Of a stretch of DNA of 38,028 nt, positions 8,756 to 18,480 are shown piece after piece (position 1 is the stretch's first letter; each line of letters opens with the position of its first letter). The notes under the pieces were generated by a model that saw only the letters and a program-made list of their open reading frames with translations, did no database searches and was not told where the DNA came from. Position numbers and translations under genes: made by a program. Source of the stretch: Acidobacteriota bacterium (GTDB lineage Bacteria > Acidobacteriota > Terriglobia > UBA7540); contig JAKAWN010000017.1 of the NCBI GenBank assembly GCA_021827245.1, forward strand, positions 1 through 38,028, in the 5' to 3' direction.

Positions 8756-10276
8756 TTACGCATCAGCGGGATGCCAGAAATAGTTCTTCAGGGCTTCGAC
8801 AAGGCCTGCGATCGTTGACTCTGCCGCTTCAATTGAGACTTTCAGGCCATGCTTGCGAATCGTGTCTGAGGTAATGGGCCCGATTGAAGCGATGACTATT
8901 CCCGTCAGGGCGTCGCGCAGCCGATAGTCATCGAGCAGCCGGAGGAAGTTTGTTACAGTGGATGAGCTTGTAAATGCAATAGCATCCGGCTGAGGCGTAA
9001 GTTTCCGTTCAAGTTCGCCCGGAGCGAACCTAGGTCGAACTGTTTCATAGGCTTCAACCACTTCCACATGGGCTCCTCGATCCGTTAGGGCAATGGGCAG
9101 AATATCCCTGGCGACTTTCGCCCTGGGGATCAGAAATGCCTTCCCGTGAATATCGAGGCCCTTGAAGAAGTCGATCAATCCTTCTGCTTTGTATTCTTTG
9201 GGCAGGATCTCGACGCGAATTCCTGTCTTGGCGAGTTCAGCCGCCGTACCTGGCCCGATGGCGCCGATCTGCACTCCCTTCAAATCGCGTACGTCGCGGC
9301 CGCAGACTTGGAGGCGGCTCAGGAATTTCTTTACTCCGTTGGCTGAGGTGAAGACAAGGTATTCGAACTCTTCCAGACGTCCAATGGCTTCATCCAATGG
9401 TTGCCAGGATTGCGGGTCGCGAATCTCAATCGCCGGAATCTCGATCGCTTCTGCTCCCAGTTCCTCGATTGCTTCCTTGAGAGCTGCGGCTTGATCACGA
9501 GCGCGAGTTGTCACGATGCGTTTGCCAAAAAGTGGGAGGCGCTCAAACCAATTCAATTGCTCACGGAGGCCGACAACCTCTCCGACCACGATGACGGCGG
9601 GTGCTTCGATGCCCTCGGCTTTGGTGGCTATATCGGCCAAAGTTCCTTTCACAGTTTGTTGCTCCGCGCGTGTGCCCCATCGGATTACCGCAACAGGAGT
9701 ATTGGGGTCCCGGCCTTCCTTGATCAGGACTGCGGTGATTCCTGGCAGGTTGCGTACGCCCATGAAAAGGACCAGGGTTTCCGCACTCGTGGCGAGCTTT
9801 GGCCAGTCAATGCCGGTTGCGGATTCGGAAGGATCTTCGTGGCCGGTAAGGAAAATCACGCTCGACGACAAGTTCCGATGCGTCAAGGGGATACCCGCAT
9901 ACGCGGGAGCTGCATATCCTGACGTGATACCAGGCACAACCTCGAATGGAACTCCGGCACCGGCCAATGCCAGGGCTTCTTCAGCTCCGCGTCCAAAAAT
10001 GAAAGGGTCTCCGCCTTTCAGACGGACCACAGTCTTCCCTTGCCCTGCTTTGAAGATGAGCAGTTCATTGATAGCTCCCTGCGGCATTGTCTTTTCACCT
10101 GGCCGCTTACCCACACAAATCTTTTCACAATCGGGCCTTGTGTATCGCAGCAGGTCTTCATTGGCGAGGAAATCGTATATGACCGCGTCGGCCCGTTCAA
10201 GAGCGGCCTTGCCCTTGAGAGTCAACAGGCCGGAATCGCCTGGCCCGGCGCCGACCAGAAAAACCTTTCCGCTCAT
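8756..10276 (-). CDS. cobA-hemD: fused uroporphyrinogen-III C-methyltransferase / uroporphyrinogen-III synthase
   Basis: 506 residues. Residues 1-245 are SUMT (CobA): VFLVGAGPGDSGLLTLKG, the VVRLKGGDPFIFGRG motif, VVPGITSGYAAPAYAGIPLTHR and LVLFMGVRNL; it methylates uroporphyrinogen III twice with SAM to precorrin-2. Residues ~250-500 are HemD: GKRIVTTRARDQA, YLVFTSANGVKKF, IGAIGPGTAAEL and DAIAFTSSSTVTNF; it cyclises hydroxymethylbilane to uroporphyrinogen III. The fusion therefore makes and uses the same intermediate at the branch to siroheme or cobalamin. It is the last gene of the tetrapyrrole run, 53 bases after hemC, and ends close to the converging LytTR gene. Confidence 0.95.
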   Translation of the reverse strand: MSGKVFLVGAGPGDSGLLTLKGKAALERADAVIYDFLANEDLLRYTRPDCEKICVGKRPGEKTMPQGAINELLIFKAGQGKTVVRLKGGDPFIFGRGAEEALALAGAGVPFEVVPGITSGYAAPAYAGIPLTHRNLSSSVIFLTGHEDPSESATGIDWPKLATSAETLVLFMGVRNLPGITAVLIKEGRDPNTPVAVIRWGTRAEQQTVKGTLADIATKAEGIEAPAVIVVGEVVGLREQLNWFERLPLFGKRIVTTRARDQAAALKEAIEELGAEAIEIPAIEIRDPQSWQPLDEAIGRLEEFEYLVFTSANGVKKFLSRLQVCGRDVRDLKGVQIGAIGPGTAAELAKTGIRVEILPKEYKAEGLIDFFKGLDIHGKAFLIPRAKVARDILPIALTDRGAHVEVVEAYETVRPRFAPGELERKLTPQPDAIAFTSSSTVTNFLRLLDDYRLRDALTGIVIASIGPITSDTIRKHGLKVSIEAAESTIAGLVEALKNYFWHPADA

Positions 10277-10329
10277 AACGACCCTTGAACCATCGAAAGG
10301 TGTATGTTGCAGATTGCCAAAGAAAACTA

Positions 10330-11247
10330 CTACGCATCGAAGGCGGTCTGGGAGAGCAACTCATTTGCGCCCTGACCGAAAAGGTCCTCCGCCACATGCT
10401 TTCCCAAATCCTCTGGATTCTCAGGCTTTCCCATAGCCCTCGCACGGAGCACGCGTGCGCCTCTAGGATCGGCAACCACGCCCGTCAGATGAATTCCCCC
10501 GGCGACAAGCCTCGCGTAAGCCGCGATGGGAAGCTGGCAACCTCCTCCCAGCGCCCGGAGCAAGGACCTTTCCGCCCGAACGCACCGGTGAGTGGACTGA
10601 TGGTCCAGCGGGGCAACCGCCTCTGCTGCAGAACTGTTTCGCGCGCTGATCTCGATGGCAAGAGCGCCCTGTCCGACCGCCGGGCATATTTCGTCTTCCT
10701 GAAACCATCTGGTGATGTGTGAGGCAAATCCCAGGCGCTTCAATCCTGCTCCTGCCAGCACCAGCGCTTCGCACTCGCCGCCATTAAGTTTTCGCAGCCG
10801 AGTGTCCACATTGCCGCGCAGCGGAATCACCCTGAGATCGGGGCGCAACGCAAGAAGCTGGGATTGGCGCCGAAGGCTGCTCGTTCCGATCCGGGCTTCG
10901 GCAGGCAGATCGTGGAGCGACATTCGCTCTTTCGATACCAGGACATCCCGGGGGTCCTCCCGTTCGGGGACGGACGCCACCACTAGGCCGTTGGGCAGTT
11001 CGGTTGGAAGATCTTTCATGCTGTGCACTGCAAGGTCCACCTGCCCGTCCAATAGCGCTTCCTCAATTTCCTTGATAAACAACCCCTTGGTTCCGGAGGC
11101 AGCGAGCAGCGCGCTCTGGAGCTTGTCGCCGCTGGTCTTGATAATCTTTATGCTGATTTCATGGCCGGCGGCTGCCAGACGGTCTTTCGCCCAGTTTGCT
11201 TGCCATAAAGCGAGCGAACTGCCACGGGAACCGATAGTAATTTTCAT
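10330..11247 (-). CDS. hemC: hydroxymethylbilane synthase (porphobilinogen deaminase)
   Basis: 305 residues, family length. Joins four porphobilinogens into hydroxymethylbilane. Seen: ITIGSRGSSLALWQA, the catalytic region VHSMKDLPTELP, GTSSLRRQSQL and IPLRGNVDTRL for substrate binding, AVGQGALAIE, and the dipyrromethane-cofactor cysteine C237 in ALGGGCQLPIAA. It follows hemA by 97 bases and precedes the fused cobA-hemD whose HemD half uses its product. Confidence 0.96.
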   Translation of the reverse strand: MKITIGSRGSSLALWQANWAKDRLAAAGHEISIKIIKTSGDKLQSALLAASGTKGLFIKEIEEALLDGQVDLAVHSMKDLPTELPNGLVVASVPEREDPRDVLVSKERMSLHDLPAEARIGTSSLRRQSQLLALRPDLRVIPLRGNVDTRLRKLNGGECEALVLAGAGLKRLGFASHITRWFQEDEICPAVGQGALAIEISARNSSAAEAVAPLDHQSTHRCVRAERSLLRALGGGCQLPIAAYARLVAGGIHLTGVVADPRGARVLRARAMGKPENPEDLGKHVAEDLFGQGANELLSQTAFDA

Positions 11248-11344
11248 GAGGATGACAAGAAAATTCCAATATTATCCAGCGGGAAAACAAAACGACTTTA
11301 CAAAGACAAAAGCCTGCGATCTGAAGCCCCATCGCCGCAGGCCC

Positions 11345-12610
11345 TCACTCAGCGACGCCGAACATCTTGCGGACCAAAAGTACCAGTGAGTTCTGATCCG
11401 GGCGCCCCACACCGCTCTTGAGTTCGGTAATAGGACCGTGAAGAACCTTATTCAGGATGCCATGCGTCAGAGCATCAACGGCCTCACGCTGCTGAGCGGT
11501 CAAGCCGTCCAGGCGGCTGCGATAGCGTTCAAGTTCGCTTTCCCTGATGGTTTCAAGCCTTTGCTCGAGAGCCACGATCGTCGGCACAATCTCTCGTGAG
11601 GCAAGGCGTCGCATCACCTTCTGGACCTCTTCCTGGATGATCTGTTCTGCCCAGGCCGCTTCCCGTTCGCGCTGTTTCTTGTTGGCCTCGACGACTTGGC
11701 CCAGATCATCGATGTCGTAAACGAAGGCGTTGTCAAGCTGGTTGATCGATGGATCGACGTTGCGAGGCACTGAGATATCCACAAAAAACATGGGACGGTT
11801 CTTCCGCGCTGCCAGCCATTGTTCCGCGTGCCTGCGGTGGATGACGTAGTGCGGCGCCGACGTCGAGCAGATCACGATATCCGCCTTTTCGACATGATCA
11901 GACATCTGTTCGAAATGGATGGGCGTGCCGTGGAAAGCCTCTGCCAACTCCACGGCTCGTTCGTAGGTTCGATTGGCAACGAAAATGGTGCCGGCGCCAC
12001 TCCGGATCAGATTCTTGGCCGCGATTTCGCTCATCTTGCCGGCACCGAGGACCAGAATCGTCTTCCCCGTAAGGTCTCCGAAGATCTTCCTGGCCAGTTC
12101 AACCGCCGCATATGAAACGGAAACCGCCGATGCTCCGATAGCGGTGTTCCGCCGAACCTTGCGGGCTACAGCCAGGGCCTGCAAGGTGATCTCGTTCAAG
12201 ATCCCATTCAAGGCCCCTGCTTCTCGTGCCGCGTTGTAGGCTTGCTTCAGTTGGCCGAGAATTTGTGGTTCGCCCAGGATCATCGAATCCAGACTGGACG
12301 CCACCCGAAACAGGTGCTCGATCGCTCCCTGCTGCCGGTGCTGATAGAAGTGCTTTTCGTAGTGGGCCAGATTGCAGTGATGATGATCGGCGAGGAACCG
12401 CCGGATAATGGGTTCTGCTGCAACATTCAGACGGGCAGATGCGATCACTTCGATACGGTTGCAGGTGGAGAGAATCAGTGCTTCTTTGATGCCTTCGCGA
12501 TGTGCCAGATCGCGCACAGCTTCGCGAAGCCGTGCTTCCGGGATGCTCATCAGTTCCCGGACTTCCACTGGCGCCGTCCGATGGTTGATTCCCACAAGAG
12601 CGAGGTTCAT
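11345..12610 (-). CDS. hemA: glutamyl-tRNA reductase
   Basis: 421 residues. Reduces glutamyl-tRNA(Glu) to glutamate-1-semialdehyde, the first step of C5-pathway tetrapyrrole synthesis. Seen: GINHRTAPVEVRE, catalytic C50 in LILSTCNRIEV, SSLDSMILGEPQILGQ, the NADPH domain ILVLGAGKMSEIAAKNL, and FVDISVPRNVDP. The C-terminal helical dimerisation domain is complete. Starts 70 bases after the cytochrome-assembly-type gene, which commonly sits next to hemA in bacteria. Confidence 0.97.
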   Translation of the reverse strand: MNLALVGINHRTAPVEVRELMSIPEARLREAVRDLAHREGIKEALILSTCNRIEVIASARLNVAAEPIIRRFLADHHHCNLAHYEKHFYQHRQQGAIEHLFRVASSLDSMILGEPQILGQLKQAYNAAREAGALNGILNEITLQALAVARKVRRNTAIGASAVSVSYAAVELARKIFGDLTGKTILVLGAGKMSEIAAKNLIRSGAGTIFVANRTYERAVELAEAFHGTPIHFEQMSDHVEKADIVICSTSAPHYVIHRRHAEQWLAARKNRPMFFVDISVPRNVDPSINQLDNAFVYDIDDLGQVVEANKKQREREAAWAEQIIQEEVQKVMRRLASREIVPTIVALEQRLETIRESELERYRSRLDGLTAQQREAVDALTHGILNKVLHGPITELKSGVGRPDQNSLVLLVRKMFGVAE

Positions 12611-12680
12611 CTTCTTCTATATCACCAGCAAAAAGTATTCTCCCCCCGGACCCCGCCCGAGGTATGTGAGCTACGTCACA

Positions 12681-13520
12681 CTACGGGCCTTTGCCAAGCC
12701 TGGGTATGTACCCGTGCCAGCCACTGACAAAACTGATTCCAACAAAGGTCACCATGATCGCGGCAAAGCCCACTATAGCGATGTAGGCAGAAAACCGCCC
12801 TGGCCAGCTCCCGCTTAACCGCGCTGAAAACAGAAATAAGTAAATGAACCACGTTATCAGTGCCGCAAGAATCTTTGGATCGAGCTCCCATGGGCCATGC
12901 CACATCCGCGCCGCCCAGACGAAGCCGGTGAGTATTCCCAGGGTCAGAAAAGGAAGCCCGAACATAAGAGAGCGGTAATAAAGCTGATCGCAGACTTCAA
13001 GCGAGGGCAGGCGGTAATATGAAGCCCGCGGATTCTTGGATTTCAATTGCCGTTCCTGGAGCAGATACATAACGGCAGCGACAAACGTAAGGAAAAAGCC
13101 CACATAGCCCAGCATGATGCAACTGATGTGAACCATCAGCCACCCACCGCTCAGCGCCATTGCCCGGAGAGACGGTCCCGGGCGTAGCGCCGAAAACAGC
13201 GTCAGGACAAAAACCAGCGGCAGCATAAAAACACCCAGGAAGTTGATCCGGTAGCGCAGGTAGGCAAGGAAAAACGCCAGCGTCACCAGAAAGGCAAAAA
13301 ACGAAAGCGCACTCTGGACGTCGATCACGGGGAGCCGGCCCAGATCAACACCCCTGACAGCCAGAGAAGCGGCATGAAGTGCCAGACCTATTCCTAGAGC
13401 TGTGAGGGCGGAAGTAGAGAGTGACGGCCGCTGCCTCATTACCGACGGGACTGTCAGCATGATGCCCACGAAATAAAGGATTAATGCCAGCCACAATAAG
13501 ACGGAGTACATGGGTTCCAT
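12681..13520 (-). CDS. cytochrome c assembly (CcsA/HemX-type) membrane protein
   Basis: 279 residues with about eight hydrophobic membrane segments. The WWD-like signature is visible as MWHGPWELDPKILAALITWF, the periplasmic heme-handling loop of the CcsA/CcmC family. Neighbouring hemA and the position at the head of the heme genes match the hemX arrangement, where the protein affects HemA level or heme handling. Whether it moves heme for cytochrome c maturation or acts as HemX cannot be decided from the sequence. Upstream on the minus strand there is a TATAAT near 13542, without a good -35. Confidence 0.87.
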   Translation of the reverse strand: MEPMYSVLLWLALILYFVGIMLTVPSVMRQRPSLSTSALTALGIGLALHAASLAVRGVDLGRLPVIDVQSALSFFAFLVTLAFFLAYLRYRINFLGVFMLPLVFVLTLFSALRPGPSLRAMALSGGWLMVHISCIMLGYVGFFLTFVAAVMYLLQERQLKSKNPRASYYRLPSLEVCDQLYYRSLMFGLPFLTLGILTGFVWAARMWHGPWELDPKILAALITWFIYLFLFSARLSGSWPGRFSAYIAIVGFAAIMVTFVGISFVSGWHGYIPRLGKGP

Positions 13521-13797
13521 CGCAAGGCGCTAAGTCATCATATTATAGCACCCTGAACCGTGTGGGGCGGCGATGTATCGCCGCTCTTGCCAGGGCCTGG
13601 CCATGGTCAATTGACCCGAGCTGTTCGTATTGTGCTGATTCCCAATGAACTTTTTCAAGTATTTGCCCTGTCGAATGATGATTCCAGCGCAAGTGATACA
13701 ATGCTGTTTGAAAATGGCATTATCTGCTGCTGGTCAAGGAGCCGAGTCTTTTTCCCTGGCAGATCGTCTTGGAACCTTATACGGAGGACGATAAGTT

Positions 13798-15462
13798 ATG
13801 GCACACCCCCGGGCCGGGCAGCCGGCAGAACCTTCGATGTTGGTTAATGTTCCTCGCCTGATCACTGCTTACTACACGGGAAAGCCCGATCCTTCCGCGC
13901 CCGCGCAGCGAGTCGCTTTCGGGACTTCCGGGCACCGTGGCTCATCCTTTACGAATTCTTTTAATGAGGCCCACATTCTGGCCATCAGCCAGGCGATTTG
14001 CGACTATCGAGAGCAGCAGAAGATCGGCGGCCCGCTTTTCCTGGCCAAGGATACCCATGCCTTGTCCGAGCCAGCCTTTGCCACGGCTCTGGAGGTCCTG
14101 GCGGCCAACGGCGTCAACGTGATGATCGATGCGGATGACGGATACACACCCACGCCGGTCCTCTCGCACGCCATCCTGATCTACAATCGCCAGAAAAAGA
14201 CGGGGCTTGCCGACGGAATTGTGATTACGCCTTCGCATAATCCTCCCGAAGATGGCGGGTTCAAGTACAACCCTCCGGATGGCGGCCCGGCCGACACCTC
14301 GGTCACTCGCTGGATTGCAGACCGCGCCAACGCTCTGCTGGAAGGCAAGCTCCACGATGTCCAAAGAATCACTTTGGAAAAAGCGCTGAAATCCTCCACC
14401 ACCCACAAGCACGACTACGCGACGGCTTACATTGATGATCTCGCCGCCGTGGTTGACATGGAAGCCATTCGCGGCGCGGGTTTGAAGATTGGCGTCGATC
14501 CGCTGGGCGGAGCCGGGGTGGCCTATTGGGCGCGCATCGCCGAGCGCTATGGCTTGCCGCTGAGCGTGGTCAACAAACTGGTTGACCCGTCTTTCCGCTT
14601 TATGACGCTCGACTGGGACGGCCAGATCCGCATGGACTGCTCGTCGCCTTACGCCATGGCGTCGCTGATCTCGCTGAAAGACCGCTTCGATGTGGCCTTT
14701 GGCTGCGACACGGACCACGACCGCCACGGCATTGTCACGCGCAGCGCAGGGCTGCTGAATCCCAACCATTACCTGGCCGTGGCAATTTCCTACCTCTTCC
14801 GGAATCGGCCCGGCTGGCCCTCCAGGGCAAGCGTGGGCAAGACGCTCGTCAGCAGTGGAATGATCGACCGCGTCGCGGGCAAGCTGGGCCGGAAGCTGGT
14901 GGAAGTTCCGGTCGGCTTCAAGTGGTTTGTCGAGGGCCTGCTCGACGGCTCGCTCGGTTTTGGCGGCGAAGAGAGCGCGGGTGCTTCCTTCCTGCGCCGC
15001 GATGGCACCGTCTGGACAACCGACAAGGATGGCATGATTATGGGCCTGCTGGCGGCGGAGATGACCGCGCGCACCGGCCGCGATCCCGGCGAACTCTATG
15101 CTGAACTGACCCGCGAATTCGGCACGCCCGCCTATCAGCGCATTGACGTTCCGGCCATGCCCGAACAGAAAGCTATTCTTGCGGGACTCGCGCCCGAGCA
15201 GGTGCGTACGGCTGAACTGGCCGGCGAAAAAATCGAAGCAATGCTCACAAAAGCTCCCGGGAACGGCCAGCCGATTGGCGGCCTGAAAGTGGTGACGAAA
15301 AACGGCTGGTTTGCCGCGCGGCCCTCCGGGACCGAAGACGTCAACAAGATTTACGCCGAAAGCTTTCTTGGCGAAGACCACCTGCACAAAATCCAGGAAG
15401 AAGCCAAGCAGATCATCTCCCGCGTCTTCGCCGAGGCAGGGACAAAAAGCGCGGCAGGATAA
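13798..15462 (+). CDS. pgm: phosphoglucomutase (alpha-D-glucose phosphate-specific)
   Basis: 554 residues. Interconverts glucose-1-phosphate and glucose-6-phosphate. Seen: [11 protein letters not shown] at the N-terminus, the phosphoserine loop [18 protein letters not shown] (S146), the metal loop [11 protein letters not shown], the sugar-binding [15 protein letters not shown] and the phosphate-binding ARPSGTED. This matches the E. coli Pgm type rather than phosphomannomutases. A GGAGG ten bases before ATG 13798 fixes the start. A stable hairpin with a T-run follows the stop. Confidence 0.97.
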   Translation: MAHPRAGQPAEPSMLVNVPRLITAYYTGKPDPSAPAQRVAFGTSGHRGSSFTNSFNEAHILAISQAICDYREQQKIGGPLFLAKDTHALSEPAFATALEVLAANGVNVMIDADDGYTPTPVLSHAILIYNRQKKTGLADGIVITPSHNPPEDGGFKYNPPDGGPADTSVTRWIADRANALLEGKLHDVQRITLEKALKSSTTHKHDYATAYIDDLAAVVDMEAIRGAGLKIGVDPLGGAGVAYWARIAERYGLPLSVVNKLVDPSFRFMTLDWDGQIRMDCSSPYAMASLISLKDRFDVAFGCDTDHDRHGIVTRSAGLLNPNHYLAVAISYLFRNRPGWPSRASVGKTLVSSGMIDRVAGKLGRKLVEVPVGFKWFVEGLLDGSLGFGGEESAGASFLRRDGTVWTTDKDGMIMGLLAAEMTARTGRDPGELYAELTREFGTPAYQRIDVPAMPEQKAILAGLAPEQVRTAELAGEKIEAMLTKAPGNGQPIGGLKVVTKNGWFAARPSGTEDVNKIYAESFLGEDHLHKIQEEAKQIISRVFAEAGTKSAAG

Positions 15463-15474
15463 AGGGGCAATCAG

Positions 15475-15630
15475 GTAGCGCGGACCTCCGCCTCTGAGGT
15501 CCGCGGTTTTTCCTGTGTTCCACGGCAGGGTTGGTAAAAACCTTTTCAGATGGTTCGCGACGATGAAGAGGCTTCACACTGTGTTGGCGATGAAGAACCC
15601 GCGACACAAGAACCAGTGTCGCGGCTACCA
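15475..15630 (+). repeat. REPIN-like palindromic repeat, copy 1
   Basis: Begins GTAGCGCGGACCTC and ends GCGGCTACCA, so the ends are inverted. Inside are two strong hairpins: CGCGGACCTC/GAGGTCCGCG (15479-15505) and CGCGACAC/GTGTCGCG (about 15599-15622). The left 65 bases recur at 15736. It fills the space between converging pgm and the GH3 gene. Confidence 0.75.
15479..15511 (+). terminator. terminator-like hairpin after pgm
   Basis: A perfect 10-bp stem (15479-15488 with 15496-15505), 7-base loop, followed after one base by five T (15507-15511), 17 bases past the pgm stop. It is part of the REPIN-like repeat, so the repeat may serve as the terminator. Confidence 0.6.
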
Positions 15631-15735
15631 CTGCCAACGCTGGTCCAGGCAGCCGCCCACGGGGCGGGGTAAGCGTACATTTAACACCCGTGCACACAAA
15701 AAACCTTCCCTAAAATAGCGAGCGAGAGCGAGCGA

Positions 15736-15842
15736 GTAGCGCGGACCTCCGGCTTTGAGGTCCGCGGATTTTCTTGTGTTCCACCGCAGCATTGGCAAAA
15801 GACAAGAGCCGCAGACCGCGAACCCGGCGGTCTGCGCTACCA
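15736..15842 (+). repeat. REPIN-like palindromic repeat, copy 2
   Basis: Second copy: GTAGCGCGGACCTC start, hairpin GCGGACCTC/GAGGTCCGC (15741-15765), shared middle (TGTGTTCCAC-GCA-TTGG-AAA), then hairpin GCAGACCGC/GCGGTCTGC and GCTACCA end. The right hairpin differs in sequence from copy 1 but keeps the same layout. It ends 24 bases from the GH3 stop codon. Confidence 0.75.
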
Positions 15843-15865
15843 TCTACGACCTACCACCTGCCACC

Positions 15866-18430
15866 TTACCGCACCGTAAACTTCTCCTTCAGAGGCAGGT
15901 TTTCGGACGAGCTTCCGACGGCGACTTCGAAGGTGCCGGGATCGACTTTCCAGCCATGTTCGCTCTCATCCCAGTAAGCCAGTGAGCGCTTGTCCAGCGT
16001 AACTGTGACGTGCTTGGTCTGGCCGGGTTCGAGGGTGACGCGCTCGAAGCCTTTCAGTTCGATTTCCGGACGCGGCACCTTGGCCGAAGGATCGCTGACG
16101 TAGACTTCCGCCGGCTCGCTGCCCGGGCGATCTCCGGTGTTTTTCACGTCAAAGCTTACCGTGATAGGACCGTTCGGGCTGGCCGTGGTGGGGCTGACGC
16201 TCAAATTGCTGTATGCGAACGTGGTGTACGAGAGGCCGAAGCCGAACGGGAACAGCGGGGCCGGCTGGCCATTATGCCCATAGGCGCGGTAACCGAGGAA
16301 GACTCCTTCGCGGTACGTGACGTCGTTCGATCCGGGCGCTGACCAGTAGTTGTTGTACGATGGACTATCCTGAAGCGTTTTCCACCAGGTGATGGGCAGC
16401 CTGCCGGAAGGATCGACTCGGCCAGACAGCACGTCGGCCAGCGCCGTTCCGCCCTCCGACCCGCCGTACCAGGCCTGGATGAATGCCGGAACGCGATCCA
16501 GCCACCCCTCGGTAGCCACGGCGCCGCCAGCGGTGAGCACCACGATGGTATGCGGGTTTACGGCGGAAACTTCCTTGATCAGTTCAACCTGCCCCGGAGG
16601 AAGCGCATACGTGCGGTCGTGGCCTTCGCCTTCGGTCTCAGGATCGTAGCCGACCGAGAGAACCACCACGTTAGCCATGCGGGCCAGGCGCCTGACGGTG
16701 GGTTTGATCATGTCTGCTGCCGGCAGTGCGTCAAATCCAGCCCGAATGCGGTTCCCCTCCGGCAGGTAATCAAGCCGCACTGGCACGGCCTGGCCTTCCC
16801 GAAGATTGATATCAACGCTTTGCGGCTCGCCTCTGCCAGGCAGTCCTTCCAGAACCATCTTGTTGTTGACGTAAAGCCTGTAACTGTCCCGCGCGACGGA
16901 ACCAACAATGAATTCCTGTGGTCCGGAAGCCTTTGCCGTGTAATAGCCGCCCCAGCGAACGGCAAGCTTCCTGCGGGAGGGTGGCGAGAACGGATTGCCA
17001 CCCCAGAAGTAGACACCGCGCACCACGTGCGTACTGCTGGGCGTGCCCTCAAATGTCCCGCTTTCGAAATCCTCCTGAGTCAAGCCGGGATGCTGGCCAG
17101 CGGCGTCGGTTGAGAAACTGTTGCCGCGCGAGCTGAAGAAGGCTCCCCGCCCAAGCAGATCGGCGAGGTCTACGACACCTTCGTTCCAGAGGATTTTTGT
17201 GTGGGGCAACGAGTCGGTCAATCCCTGTAGAATGCTGACCGGAGCAATGGCCGTAACGTGCGCACTCCCTCCGGCGGAATTGGGAGTGGGGTAAGCGTCC
17301 GGCCCGATCAATGCGATGGTGTGGACCTGGCTCATATCGAGTGGCAGGATATGCCCCTCGTTCCTAAGCAGCACTATGCTTTCCTTGGCTGATTGCAGCG
17401 CCACGGCCAGCGAGTCCCGGCTGTATCGCGAAATGTTCAGATCGTACTGATCGTGATTCAGCCAGCCAAACCTGACCGCGTCGTACAGGATGTGGTGTAC
17501 CTTCTCATTGATCGTCGCGACGGAAACTTTGCCGTCCTTGATGGCCGGAAGCAAGGTTTCGGCATTCATGTACCGGGCGGACGGCATTTCCAGGTCCAGC
17601 CCGGCATTGGCCGCCGCGATCCCATTGTGCGTCGCTCCCCAGTCGGACATCAGAATGCCCTGGAATCCCCAGTCCTTTCTGAGGACCGTGATGTTCAACC
17701 ACGGATTCTGGGTGGAGTGCTCGCCATTGACGAGATTGTAGGAGTTCATCAGGGCGCCAGCGTGCGCCTGCCTGACCGCTGCTTCAAAAATCGGCAGATA
17801 AATTTCGCGCAGCGTGCGGTGGCTGATAATGGCGTTTTCGTGCATGCGGTTATATTCGGAATTGTTGGCATCGTAGTGCTTGACCGTGGCCGATACATCC
17901 TCGCTCTGCATGCCCTCGATGTAGGGAACGGCGATTCGGGCACCGAGGTAAGGATCTTCGCCCAGGAATTCAAAGTTGCGGCCATCCACCGGAAGCCGGT
18001 AGATATTGACGCCGGGTCCGAGCACGAAGTTGACTCCACGCGCCCGCGCGTCCCGCCCGATTGATTTCCCCACCTTGTACGCAAGCGCCGGGTCCCATGA
18101 CGCTGCCAGACCGATGCCCGCTGAGTAGGAAATGCTTGGGCCCCACACGCGGACGCCCATCGAGGCATCCGACATCTTCAGTCGTGGCAGGCCGATTTGT
18201 GGCATGGCGTAAGTAAACATACTGTCCACACCGCCGATAAGCTTGATTTTTTGTTCAAGGGTTAGCTTGGGAAGCAGTTGGTCCACGCGCTGATTGATTT
18301 CAGCCGGGGTAAGGTGTTGCTGTTCTTGCGCGCGCACTGGGCCCGCAAACGCGATAACGGTGAGAGCCGTTACCAAAGAAACTACGACACGACGCACAAA
18401 ACTTGAGAGTTCTTCGGAGGTATTTAGCAT
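15866..18430 (-). CDS. secreted beta-glucosidase, glycoside hydrolase family 3
   Basis: 854 residues from ATG 18430 (AGGTGA six bases upstream; GTG 18439 would add three residues). An N-terminal signal segment (VVVSLVTALTVIAFAGPVRA) is followed by a GH3 barrel: LGPGVNIYRLPVDGRNFE, VKHYDANNSE, and the nucleophile Asp (about residue 263) in GILMSDWGATH. The GH3 C-terminal alpha/beta sandwich is interrupted around residues 430-560 by a PA14-like insert (GVYFWGGNPF, YTAKASGPQEFIVGSVARDSYRLYVNN), which often adds carbohydrate contacts. A fibronectin III-like domain (AEVYVSD, FERVTLEPGQTKHVTV) closes the protein. Likely cleaves oligosaccharides in the periplasm or outside the cell; exact specificity is not readable. 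Confidence 0.93.
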   Translation of the reverse strand: MLNTSEELSSFVRRVVVSLVTALTVIAFAGPVRAQEQQHLTPAEINQRVDQLLPKLTLEQKIKLIGGVDSMFTYAMPQIGLPRLKMSDASMGVRVWGPSISYSAGIGLAASWDPALAYKVGKSIGRDARARGVNFVLGPGVNIYRLPVDGRNFEFLGEDPYLGARIAVPYIEGMQSEDVSATVKHYDANNSEYNRMHENAIISHRTLREIYLPIFEAAVRQAHAGALMNSYNLVNGEHSTQNPWLNITVLRKDWGFQGILMSDWGATHNGIAAANAGLDLEMPSARYMNAETLLPAIKDGKVSVATINEKVHHILYDAVRFGWLNHDQYDLNISRYSRDSLAVALQSAKESIVLLRNEGHILPLDMSQVHTIALIGPDAYPTPNSAGGSAHVTAIAPVSILQGLTDSLPHTKILWNEGVVDLADLLGRGAFFSSRGNSFSTDAAGQHPGLTQEDFESGTFEGTPSSTHVVRGVYFWGGNPFSPPSRRKLAVRWGGYYTAKASGPQEFIVGSVARDSYRLYVNNKMVLEGLPGRGEPQSVDINLREGQAVPVRLDYLPEGNRIRAGFDALPAADMIKPTVRRLARMANVVVLSVGYDPETEGEGHDRTYALPPGQVELIKEVSAVNPHTIVVLTAGGAVATEGWLDRVPAFIQAWYGGSEGGTALADVLSGRVDPSGRLPITWWKTLQDSPSYNNYWSAPGSNDVTYREGVFLGYRAYGHNGQPAPLFPFGFGLSYTTFAYSNLSVSPTTASPNGPITVSFDVKNTGDRPGSEPAEVYVSDPSAKVPRPEIELKGFERVTLEPGQTKHVTVTLDKRSLAYWDESEHGWKVDPGTFEVAVGSSSENLPLKEKFTVR

Positions 18431-18452
18431 GTTGGTCACCTGACGGGTAAAA

Positions 18453-18480
18453 AGTATACAACGATATTGAACTGTTGCAA
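18453..18480 (-). promoter_or_regulatory. promoter of the GH3 gene
   Basis: Minus strand TTGCAA (18475-18480), 16-base spacer, TATACT (18453-18458), ending 23 bases from the GH3 ATG. A second TTGCA-like motif just upstream (near 18490) makes a short inverted repeat with the -35, which could be an operator. Confidence 0.55.

Noticed and set aside
13942..15387. Long minus-strand frame opposite pgm
   Set aside because: Pgm motifs are complete on the plus strand; the antisense frame follows its codon bias and has no recognisable protein.
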